A stretch of DNA of 64,000 nucleotides from Ornithodoros turicata (lineage: Eukaryota; Arthropoda; Arachnida; Ixodida; Argasidae): positions 96,472,668-96,536,667 of the forward strand of contig NC_088203.1 of NCBI RefSeq assembly GCF_037126465.1, written 5' to 3'. Positions 54,724-64,000 of the stretch are shown here, piece by piece (position 1 is the stretch's first letter; each line of letters opens with the position of its first letter). The notes below the pieces were generated by a model. The model was not told the DNA's origin. It did no database searches and worked only from the letters and a program-made list of their open reading frames with translations. The position numbers and the translations under genes were made by a program.

Positions 54724-57458
54724 GTGACACTGCCTCCGGCAGTGTCACGAGTGGACTTCCTACTTCCTCTTGTCAAGAAGGTAGGGAAAGTAGTGAAAAG
54801 CATGCGCCACATTGGTGGTGGAGCATGTGATCTGATTGTGAAGACCAGGTCTGGTGCTGAGAAGCTAAAGTCCCTGGGGTCGCTCACAGTGAAGGGCAAT
54901 GTGATCGAGTTGGTCTCGTTGGAGTCCAACTTGGTCACAGTTTCAGTTATATCGGTGCCAGATGGCATCCCTGATGTAGCTGTGGAGGCCGTTCTTACTG
55001 AGTACGGTCCTGTCACTAAAGTAGCCCGCGAGACCTTCCCTCAAAAGGAGCTAGAGGGTATTGAAACGGGCAACCGGCGCGCTCTTATAGAAATGCGGAC
55101 CCCAGTTCCGAACTTCATAAGTGTGCGTGGTAAGCGTTTGACCGTCAACTATGACGGTATCAAACGAGTTTGTATGCGGTGTGGCAGAGAGGGCCACTTC
55201 AAAAAAGACTGCGTGGTCCCAGTGTGTGCTCGCTGTGGTGACTTTGGCCACGAGAGGTGTGATGCTTCGTGTAAGCGCTGTGGCGGGGATCATGCTTTGT
55301 CCGAATGTTTGGCCACAACTTGGGCGTCCCGTGTTTCTGGTAGCGGTGTGCTAGCAATTGCTCCCGATGGAGCGCCTCCCGTGCAGGCGCTCGCGAACGA
55401 GAGTGCCACGGCTGAGGTGGGAGTGCGTTCAGTGGGAGTGCCTCACGATGCCGTTAGTGTGGCGGAAGAGCCTTTCGCTGTTAGTGCTGGCAGCGATAAT
55501 GGTAGTGGAGACGTAGTTAGTGGTGACAGAGCAGATACCGATGACACCGTTACAGGTGTCTCTGCTGTTAGCGCCGTTACAAGTTCTGCTTGTGCTGTTA
55601 GTGTTGCAGCCGTAGCAGTCAGTGGCGGTGCTCTTGATGCAACAGATGCTTCTCCAGTTGAGCCTACGGGTGCTGTCGTTGGTGGCGTTGTGGCAGGGTG
55701 TAACTCCCAGATTACCGAGGCTATCGGTGAGGACGATGACAGTGTTGCGTCCTCAGACTCCGAGCGCTTGGTAATTGATGAGGACCCCAAGATAGTGCAC
55801 GTGGGTAATAGGGATTTTCCGGCCTCTGTCGCTAAACGTATGCGTGTGGCCTCGGACGGCTCCGAAGTGCATGATGACTCTCATATGGACGATGAGTCCT
55901 ACTGTTCAACTCGCTGCATTTCGAAACGCTGTATAGGGGCGCTAGAAGCGTTGTCTCTGTCGCTGGCGGACTGTCGTGCCCCCTTTGATGTAACTTGTGG
56001 GGTCCGTCAAGGATGTCCCCTCTCTCCCGCCTTGTACACCATTGCCATCAACCCTCTACTCGAGAGACTGTGCTCGCTTCCTGTTACATTGCCACTGCCC
56101 AATGGATGCCCCCCACCTGTTTTTGCGTTCGCGGATGACATCTCTGTGATCGTTTCTCGCGAGTGTTCCCTAGGGCCCGTTTCGAAGGCGTTTGAGGACT
56201 ACGGAGCCGTATCAGGGGCAAGACTGAATAGGTCAAAAAGTGCAGCACTGTTTTTGAACCACCAGCCTTCCTGCGGAGCTCCTTTCTGTGTTCCAGTGAG
56301 GCCAGAAGTCAAAATTCTTGGCGTGACTTTTGATTGCACTGGAATATCTACCGTAAATTGGCCACGAGCGTTTAATCGTTGCAGAGCTGTCCTGCGGCAG
56401 CTTAAGTTTGTTGATTTGCCCATCACGTTTCGTGCTTATCTGCTACTGGCCTGGTACTACAGTCGCTTGTGGTTTTTAGGAGTCGTTGCCACGCCGCCGC
56501 CACTAATCCGTACTGCCATCACGAGGCACGCGTTCCGTTTCCTCTGGGGCGGTTCGGTGGAGTGGGTCGCGAGATCCCGCTTGCACCGTACACGTGACCA
56601 GGGCGGTTTAGCCTTGCCGGTGGTGCTCGACAAGTGCCTTGCACTTCAGTCGCGCGTTATTTCGAGGCATTGCACACTGCCGAACACCCAGCGTGCGCAT
56701 TAGTGCAGTACTCTCTGGGATGTGCTACCAGGTGGTTCGTTGAGAGCCCTAGGTTTCGGCCTAGGTCCGAAGTCCTGCCTCATCAATACAGTGCTTGTGT
56801 TGATGTTGTACGGCGTTTGCGACTCTAGCTTCCGGACGCTGACCTCCAGTTATGGGCTGTCAGCGATTTTTATACAGCTATCCGGGAGTTGGAGTCTGGT
56901 CCCCCAGTTCCTTCGGTGCCGTCGAAGCTGTCTTGGCGCCGAATCACTGCGGGCTGGCTAGATGCACGCCGCGCCAGTCTTCAGTGGAAGTTGGCCCACG
57001 ACGTTCTTCCTCTTCGCGAGCGACTACACCGTTTTCACATCTCTCGCTCTGACGGTTGCCCGTCTTGCGGGATGTGTGAAACCGCAGAGCACTGTTTCCG
57101 GCGTTGTCGTGTTCCTCTTTTGCTGTGGCGCAGAGTAACCCAGATATTTCAGCTGTCGACTGTCGCCTGGGCCACCGTACAGTTCCTGGAACCGTTGCCT
57201 GTTCCGCGCGTTCAGCGTAAACAATTGGCTTTATTAATTACCGAGATCAACTTTCAAATTCGGATCCGTCGTTGCCGGCTGGCTTTCGGTGGTCCAGACT
57301 TCGGAGACGCAGCTATATTTCTGGCTGTCAGGGCAGGGCTTCGTAGCCACATTGTCCGTGAGCAAGCACTGTATGGTCTTGTGGAGTGCTCTCGGCGCTG
57401 GCTGACGTCTACTCGTCTTTTCCGCCACGTTCAGGGTGAGTGGCAAATCGTGTTCTAG
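54724..57458 (+). pseudogene. Tx1/L1-like LINE with ORF1 fused to reverse transcriptase
   Basis: One open frame (54724-56703, 659 codons, no ATG at its 5' edge) begins with a gag-like ORF1: residues 60-145 form a single fold ending TVNYDGIKRV, then three zinc knuckles at C150-C163 (CMRCGREGHFKKDC), C168-C179 and C183-C195 (CKRCGGDHALSEC). An Ala/Val/Ser/Asp-rich linker runs to about 390. At about residue 397 it passes without a frame break into reverse transcriptase at GVRQGCPLSPALYT (about 427) and FAFADDISVIV (about 469), followed by LGVTFDCTG and a WGG...RTRDQGGLALP segment. The endonuclease and early reverse transcriptase blocks are missing, so an internal deletion fused the two ORFs. After 56703 the frame changes; 56889-57458 carries the C-terminal finger (CPSCGMCETAEHCFRRC). 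The group call rests on these motif orders. Confidence 0.7.
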
Positions 57459-57754
57459 CCAGCTCGCTAGGACCGTACTGCACTCTGCAGCGGCTCTCCT
57501 GTGTTTGGATTGTTCGCTTGGTATGGTCAGTACGAAAAGCAAACTCTCCTAAAGAGTGTTGTTAGGTATCTAGCTTGTAGGACTGTAACGTAAAGTTAGT
57601 GTCTGTCCAAAGGCGACTACCTCCATAGGTAGCTCTCCTGCTTGATGACAATACACAGCTGAAAACAGGAGCGCGTCTAGTGTAAAGGAGCCTACCTCCA
57701 TAGGTAGCTCTCCTGCTTGATAACAATACACTGAAAACATCCCTGGCTATACCG
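57459..57754 (+). repeat. 3' tail of the Tx1-like LINE, tandemly doubled
   Basis: Two copies of CTACCTCCATAGGTAGCTCT with CCTGCTTGATGACAATACA (or TAACAATACA) and a following CTGAAAAC lie at about 57619-57667 and 57690-57739. CTACCTCCATAGGTAG can form a short hairpin. The same tail ends the minus-strand fragments at 20881 and 33541. Tandem 3' ends are common for several non-LTR groups. Confidence 0.65.
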
Positions 57755-58800
57755 TTGCCCCGACCGCAGTGGTACCATGGTCACTGCCGAACCCATCCCT
57801 CTCGACACACATCCCTGGCATCTTGGGGGCGACGAGTCAATCCCCGTTCTGTGGTTCTCAAGCAATCTACTTGGGAAATGATGGATGCAAAGTACAGAGG
57901 CCGCATGGCTGTGTTCACAGATGGTCCGTCTACGTCGGATGGCTCCTCCGCTGCGTCATACCGGACGAGTCAATATCATGTGGGTTTCGCCTGTACCATA
58001 CCTGTAACATCGCACTTCGTCGACCACTACGCAGCTGTATGCCATCTTGCTATCTCCAAAATATGTCTTGAACTACCCTCCTCGCTCCTGGGTGATATAC
58101 ACTGACTCAAATTCAGCTCTGCAATGTGTAGGGAGCATGGGCATCCGCGGATCTTTGGCCTCGGTACTAGATACTATCCTGACAGCGCTCAAGGTTATTG
58201 CCGAACACGTACACCGTCCACGGCCGCACTGGCATTCAGGGCAACGAGGAGGCAGATTTGGTGGCTGCTGCGGCCCACCGTATCTGCAGGGTCGTACCTA
58301 TTATCCCCTCCAACGGAGATATACTTGCATGCGTTGGTGTCACCTCTGGCTCACCAGCAATGGCTCCATGACATCACTCACGTCACTCCTCCATGCAGTG
58401 GACCCGTCATCATCATTTAAGATGCCAAGTGACTTCTCTCGCAGCTTTACGTCACTTCTACAGCGTCTACGACTCAGCCTCGCCTTCACCCCTGTGTTCT
58501 GAGTTAAGCTGGGTTACAGTAACACGGCCCTGTACCCAGCTTGTCACACCCCAGCTACGATCCTCCATATCACATGTGAACGCCAGGTGTTTCGACGCCA
58601 ACTTGCGCTTCTTGACCATAAACCATTCAACTTGTCCAAAGTACTTGGCCCGTGGAGCTCCCCATCGCACCAGTGCTAGGCTCTTCACTCTCTTTTTAGC
58701 TTTCATGCAAGCCACTGGATTCCTCGAAGATCTCTAAACAGAACTCCGACTTGTCGCCGCTTCGCGTTCGCCATAATTCATCCTCACATACTATCCTTTG
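57755..58800 (+). mobile_element. I-clade LINE 3' fragment
   Basis: Frames give YRGRMAVFTDGPSTSDGSSA (RNase H start), WVIYTDSNSALQCVGSMGIR, and IQGNEEADLVAAAAHR in a third frame, then SLLHAVDPSSSF. A C-terminal continuation follows to about 58740. Several frameshifts make it non-coding. It follows the Tx1-like element directly, in the same orientation. Confidence 0.65.
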
Positions 58801-60289
58801 TGAGGTGGGGTAGGGTCCGTGGCTACTACGGGGAAACATATATCATATGACATCGTCACTTCTCCTTTATGCATTGTTGTTCTTGTCCCAGGTATTGTCC
58901 TTTCCCAGTCTTGCGGTATGGCACAGTCAAGGACACAGAGCGTGTTCTTGTATCGTGTGTGTCGTATCCCGTCGCTCTCTGTTCACCGATGAAGTTTGCA
59001 GGGCCATCCTTAAAAGTAAAGGCGCACAAAGGCATCCGCACGAAGAAGGATCATTAGTACCCCAAACAAAATTTGAGCGAGATCATGACAACAACAACAA
59101 CATAGATGAATGGATGATGATGATGATGTGGGATGTTTCCCTGCGTTGAGTGCAGGGCCCTACCCCATTCCAAAAAGGTTCACATGAAAGGATGACGAGT
59201 GTGCTGTTGTGTTTCGATTTTCTTAGTATTTGCTGACCAAGGTTTGAACATTACTCACCGACCTGCCCTATCCGTGGTCGAGCTCCTTGTAAGTGCTTGT
59301 GAAAGCGAAATGATGATGATGACGATGATGAGGTGACGAAGAATTGGGAACGTAAGTCAGACTGACTATTCGCTGCGAGATCGACCTACAGGTGGCGACA
59401 CTGTCACCCTTCCAGTGTGGATAACACGCGGGTCGATGTTCGGAGTTGACGGTTCTTTTCCCCAATTTTTGTGTATATTCACCAGAAGATCACTTGTGCC
59501 GCAATAGTACGATACTATTCGGTTCCCCAATGCTCCACGTACTGCACTGAACGCGGTATGATTGCAGGTATGTAAGAGTAGACGACGCGAGGAAGCTGTC
59601 CACACTACGGTAGTTCACCGTTTCTCCGCAGCGCACCGACACCGTTCGATCTAGGAGCGAATATACACCAGTGCCCCTTCTTTGAAATTAGGAATGAGAA
59701 AAAACGAAATAAAAATAAATTTGAGAAAGAGCGGATGGCACGTCCAGAATTACCATACGTCATCGGCGTGCGCCGTGAGCACCCAGTATAGCCATACACA
59801 TAGAAATTCATGAGGAATGGGGTTCATCCTCTTACCCTCCCCTTTCCTTTTTTTTAGTACACGCTTTCACTCTCCCTCTCCTATTCATGAGGGGCCGACA
59901 ATACGGAGCGGGTACCCATTGGTCTCGTCCAATGCTTTTGCTGTTCATATCTGCAGAAGTAACGCAATGAGATGGTGATCGTATTGGTGTCTTCATGTGC
60001 AGTCACCATGTGTAGATACTCCATGACGTTTATCAAGGTTGGAGTGATGGACAAGAGCTGTCGCCTCTGTGGCTATAGGAATAGAGAAGACAAAGTTTAA
60101 TTATATCATAACTATGCAGGAAACGGCAAAGGATTTTCCCAGCACCCCCTTACACCCCCCCCCCAACGCCCCCACGTCCCCCCCCCCCCTATACACTCCG
60201 AAATGTGCTCGCTCTTCCTGCCTTTTCTTGTGGTTAGTCCAGCGATTATGCACATACGTCGCTTTCTTTTGCGTTTGGAACTTTCGACT
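58801..60289. other. Intergenic DNA with simple repeats, no gene identified
   Basis: Contains (ATG)n/(GATG)n stretches near 59105-59128 and 59308-59330, CA-rich ACAACAACAACA near 59088, and C-rich tracts near 60146-60190. Short ORFs show no recognisable family. Confidence 0.35.
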
Positions 60290-61032
60290 TTAACAGAGTG
60301 AACTAGACGATGATGTGTCAGTAGCCTCATATTCAAAATACAACAAACTGCGCGATCAAGCCCGTTAATAAAACGTTGACGTTTACGGGTGACTGTATCT
60401 TGCGGAATCAAATTGTATTGACACGGTGTTGCAAAACAAAAAGAAAATGACGGAGAGAAAGGACGAACATAAAGAGACGGGTGTGTTACAGAAATAAAAT
60501 GTGCAAGTGTACGTCTGCATCCTTGATCAAACTCTGGAAAGTGTTCAGAATGCACCATGAGGTCGCCGTCACTGGCTGGCATATTAGCACTCAGCACGTG
60601 TCATAACCCCACCTGGGTTAACTGGTTGCCGACAGCTGCGGCGTTTTCTTTATTTATTTATTTATTTATTTTCATTTTTATTTTTATTTTTCGTAGCAGT
60701 ACGAGACTATGCGTTATACCGAATGCTGGGCAGGCGTTAACCAATGATGTCATAGCATGGTACAAATAATATAACTTTTGACAACAGACGAGAGAGCACG
60801 CACAAGTCAATTGCTCGCTTCCAAGGAGACATGCATCTTATTGGACCAGTGACAAGTTCTAAATATTCACTTCTACGAGTAATGGGCACGTCAATGCAAC
60901 TGTGACCGCTTCGCACGTTTGCGACACTTGTTGGTAATGATAAGAAAAGTAAGGAACAGTCGGAACAATAGTCGAGTTGCGGCAATTTTCGGCGGGTGGT
61001 GAACGCAGTAAAACCAAAGCATGAGACACAAG
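60290..61032 (-). repeat. 3' flank of gene 7, same type as genes 1 and 2
   Basis: In reverse it aligns with about 3457-4160 behind gene 1 (GAACGCAGTAAAAC, TTCTAAATATTCAC, and the CCACCTGGGTTAA..GGTTGCCGACAGCTGCG block). It was separated from its gene by the hAT insertion at 61033. An expanded (TTTA)n tract lies at about 60650-60690. Confidence 0.6.
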
Positions 61033-62330
61033 CAGGGGCGCCGGAACAGGGGGAGCAGGGAGAGCGACGGCTCCCCCTTATTTACGAGTGGGGGAGCACG
61101 GCTCCCCCAGTGTCAGCCCAGCGTCGTAATCTTGTACGGTCTAACGGAATGGCCCGTGCGTGCATGTGTTCTTTCGGCGGCCATAAATTTAGAGAAAATA
61201 TAATAATAAACAGAGATCCTACCACTGTCACTGTGTGCGGAGACCGTTTGAGAAGAGCTACATACCAATGGTGTCCGGTTCACAAGGTTCTGTAGTTGAC
61301 CATGGCAAGGTTTGTGGTACGAAGTGCAATAAATCAGTCAGAAAGTGTGTAACGGGGGGCGCGAGCATTCCCAGACTCAATCCACGGGGTAGGGTGGGGG
61401 CAGAGGCGCAAACGGGAATCGCAAACGGGACGCAAGAGACCCGACATCTGGGGAAAATAAGGGTACGAAGAAACCGCCCGGTTGAAGACAGAGGGTTGTT
61501 ACAATGGCGGTTTGCGAGGCGCAGCCACAGATTTCAGTCGGTTGTGGATAGGGTGCCCACTTCGAGCTGGCGTGTAAGACCTGTAGTACGACAAGTGCGA
61601 TGAACTGAGACGAAACGTCGCACCGGTGTTGTGTTCATGTGTCGGCAGTGGCAACGTCGAGGGAGCGCCACCAAGTCCTCGACTGCAGCAGCGTTACAGG
61701 ATTATTAAATGCCATAGACATCGGAGAAGGCAACACCTCTGGAAAGAGATATGTGTCGCAGCTTGTTTGTTGTCTTATATATATTGTGTATATCTTCACC
61801 CGTCATAGTATAATATTCTGATTGGTGGCTCCTCGCTTTCCATCGTACCGATGTCCAAAATTTACCCGCTGTTTTCATTTATCCGGCTTTTCTTATTGAG
61901 TCGCCCGGGAGTTATAACGACAGCGTGACACCCAGTCAAAAGGCTGGGTGTCAAAGGGACACATTCTTGCTGAGCTCCAGACCGGCCCAGGAAAGTCTGG
62001 TTTATTCGCAGAAGGCTTGCGGGTCAGACGATATTCGCTTCCAGTCCCGGCACACGTACATGCCGCGACGGCGATTCCCGGGGACAAGTCCCCGAAGTTC
62101 CCTACACATTACTTGCCATAGAGGTCTAGGCACTGCGCAGAAGTAAAAAAAGCTGGACGCACTGAACTCATACCAACTAACCCACCACCAAGCGCTATTT
62201 AATTACAGTACTTCTGCAATGTTACTTTAGATCTACTGTACAAAGATGCACATGTCATTTGCTAGGTGCACGTCTACAGTTCGTGCAGAAACCATGTATA
62301 ACGCCACCATGAGCCCTCGAGGAAAATAAG

Positions 62331-62362
<32 letters not shown>

Positions 62363-62418
62363 TTTAAGGTAGCACTTTTTTTCGCTCCCCCAGTGGAAAA
62401 ATAGTTCCGACGCCACTG
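61033..62418. mobile_element. 1386-bp non-autonomous hAT element
   Basis: GACACAAG flanks the element at 61025-61032 and 62419-62426, a perfect 8-bp duplication. Ends are CAGGGGCGCCGGAAC and, inverted, CAGTGGCGTCGGAAC (13 of 15 identical). A GGGGGAGC/GCTCCCCC pairing lies inside each end. No transposase is found; a (GAT)n run is at about 62331-62361. Removing it restores the gene 1-type 3' flank. The right end is 14 bp outside the gene 7 polyadenylation hexamer. Confidence 0.88.
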
Positions 62419-62463
62419 GACACAAGTAAATTTTATTTCACGACTTTCGCTCGTCTGTGCTTC

Positions 62464-64000
62464 TCATGGTTTTATGAGGCCGAGTGAAACGTAAGCTTCG
62501 CGGAAAAGACGACACCCGTTTTCATGGAACGCAGTACCGACGCTGGTATTGCCAGCATGAAGTCTCACATGATGAGGGTCTTCCTCGGTGTAAGTGGGCC
62601 ATTCGGTGCCATCTGGTGAGGTTGGCTTTCTGTAAAACAAGATATACACACTGTAGTGATAGCCTCTGAGCGGTGGTATGCCGGGTGCACTTACCCTGTG
62701 TTGATGAAGTGCGTGAAAAGCTTCATCATTAGCATACTCTGCTCCCGATCCAGATCTGTGTAGCGCTCTGGAAAGCGAAACGGCATACCGAAGGTGTACT
62801 GGAGCTCGGTGAAGTGCGTTGCGCCCATCCACGGAGGCAAGCGGCTTTCCACTGAGCGGTGGTCGAATACATAGTAGTAGACCGTGTAGTTTTGCCTCGC
62901 ATATGCTTCAGCAAAAAATACTGTTGGACACGTAATGAAGAGGTCGCCTACGGCGTTTATCAGCGACTGAAGTATTCCTTCTCCCTGCTGGACGTTTGCA
63001 TCAAAATCGCTGGTAGTGGCGTTTTGCAAAGCTTCTGGCAAGCCAGGATAGAAGTGACGAGTCATAAACGCTAGCGCCTCAGAGTAGGTCAGTCCTTCAG
63101 GTTCACTGTTCATGTTGAAACGTTCCGGGTCTTTGGTGTAGAGGAATATGCTTCCTTCCTGTGCATTTACGCCGATCAATAAGGCATCAATAGGGATGAG
63201 ATGCGGGTCTCGGAGTGTTTCCTGAAATGACCGCGGTACGTAGCCGTGGCCGAACGACGGCGTGAAAGTGAGGAGCATGTGAGGGTATTGTGTGTCTTCT
63301 GCTTGTAGTATGGCTTCAATTGGAACTGACCGTAGGCAGGACACGACCTTGATCCAATCGTCCCCACTCACCTCGCATCCAACGGCTTCCGCCAGTCTTG
63401 TCGCCAAGTCACGGCCAATTACGTTGTGCGGTTGTAGCCCGTAAGGGCTCGAGCTGGCCAGTATGGCACGACGCACGATTCCTGCATTTTGAGCCGCCAG
63501 GAGATGAAGACCTGCGCTGCTCGCTCCTGTGCTTTCGCCATAGAGTGTTATTGAAGCCCTGTCGCCTCCAAAGGCTTCGGCATTATCCCATATCCAGCGA
63601 ATAGCTAGCTCCTGATCCAACAGACCGTAATTTCCGGGTGAACTGTCCACTCCAGTGTACAGAAAACCCAAACTGCCAAGACGAGACGCCACACTTACTA
63701 CCATAATGTCTCCGACAGCTGCCAACAGTTTTCCGTCGTACAGCTCCGTCGATGGCGTACCAGTACGGAAGCCACCGCCGTGGATCCATACCACAATTGC
63801 TTTTCTTTTGGGGCACGTCTGTGGGACCCAGATGTTGAGAAACAAGCAATCTTCACTCACGATTCTCTTGTCTACAAGCCAGGGAGTGTCGGGCGGAAAG
63901 GATCCGTTGGCTTGAGCGCATGCAGCACGAAACTCTTTCGTTTCTAGAACTCCTTGCCATAGTGAAGCTGGTTCCGGCGGCTGATATCGAAGTGAACCGA
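62464..64000 (-). CDS. Secreted carboxylesterase, paralogue 7 (5' end outside window)
   Basis: Visible exons are 64000-62695 (continuing beyond the window) and 62629-62464, with a 65-bp intron. The visible 489 residues start at the position equivalent to Gly56 of gene 1 and keep every core element: HGGG oxyanion hole, GESTG nucleophile elbow, Glu in GVNAQEGS and His in GATHFTE. It groups with genes 1 and 2 (GESTGAS, PYGLQPHNVIG, MTRHFYPGLPEALQ). The hexamer is TTTATT at 62432-62437. The signal peptide and first 55 residues are not in the window. A GTG inside the frame at 63860 is not a start, since the homologous frame continues upstream. Confidence 0.9.

Noticed and set aside
63860..63860. 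Start of gene 7 at an internal GTG
   Set aside because: The homologous frame continues without a stop to the window edge, so the true start lies outside.

Overview
The window looks like a piece of a large, transposon-rich arthropod genome, most likely a hard tick (Ixodidae). This rests on a tandem cluster of secreted type-B carboxylesterases with tiny phase-matched introns, a tRNA-derived SINE resembling the tick Ruka family, and a dense mixture of I-clade LINEs, Tx1/L1-like LINEs, mariner, hAT, PIF/Harbinger, Tigger and Mutator-like remnants. The species cannot be fixed from the sequence alone.

The host content is one gene family: seven carboxylesterase paralogues. Genes 1 (1715-3414) and 2 (9304-10997) are on the plus strand. 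Genes 3 (17080-18782), 4 (28260-29962), 5 (40278-41978), 6 (49793-51495) and 7 (62464 to beyond 64000, 5' end outside the window) are on the minus strand. All have the same two-exon end: a long exon of about 1.47 kb, an intron of 65-66 bp, and a final exon of exactly 166 bp. All are open, and each of the six complete ones encodes 542-545 residues with a signal peptide and a Ser-Glu-His triad. Two subfamilies are visible: genes 1, 2 and 7 (nucleophile elbow GESTG, one type of 3' flank) and genes 3-6 (GESVG or GESAG, another type of 3' flank).

Layout. 1-1.5 kb: repeats and a Tigger relic. 1.7-5.5 kb: gene 1 and its 3' flank, which carries a Harbinger relic. 5.5-8.3 kb: a Mutator-like foldback element and two hAT elements. 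8.5-12.6 kb: gene 2 with the matching flank. 12.6-16.7 kb: SINE insertion and a damaged minus-strand LINE. 16.7-28 kb and 28-40 kb: two copies of an 11-12 kb tandem unit, each with an esterase gene, a foldback MITE, a mariner, and a nest of LINE fragments in the same order. 40-49.8 kb: gene 5, a 300-bp palindrome, a LINE with a hairpin insertion, and a MITE that may carry a captured exon. 49.8-54.7 kb: gene 6, its 5' flank and two large inverted-repeat elements. 54.7-58.8 kb: a Tx1-like LINE with fused ORFs and an I-clade LINE end. 59-64 kb: the gene 1-type 3' flank, a 1.39-kb hAT element and gene 7.

The genes probably act in parallel rather than as a pathway: a secreted esterase array expanded by unequal exchange, with transposons carried along in the duplicated units and more added afterwards. 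No RNA gene beyond tRNA-derived SINE heads and no CRISPR array was seen. The least ordinary items are the spacer-free 300-bp palindrome with a ribozyme-like motif, the hairpin insertion with an 11-bp target duplication, the MITE containing an exon-like segment with an NRF1-type palindrome upstream, and the paired tandem units that record the order of insertions.
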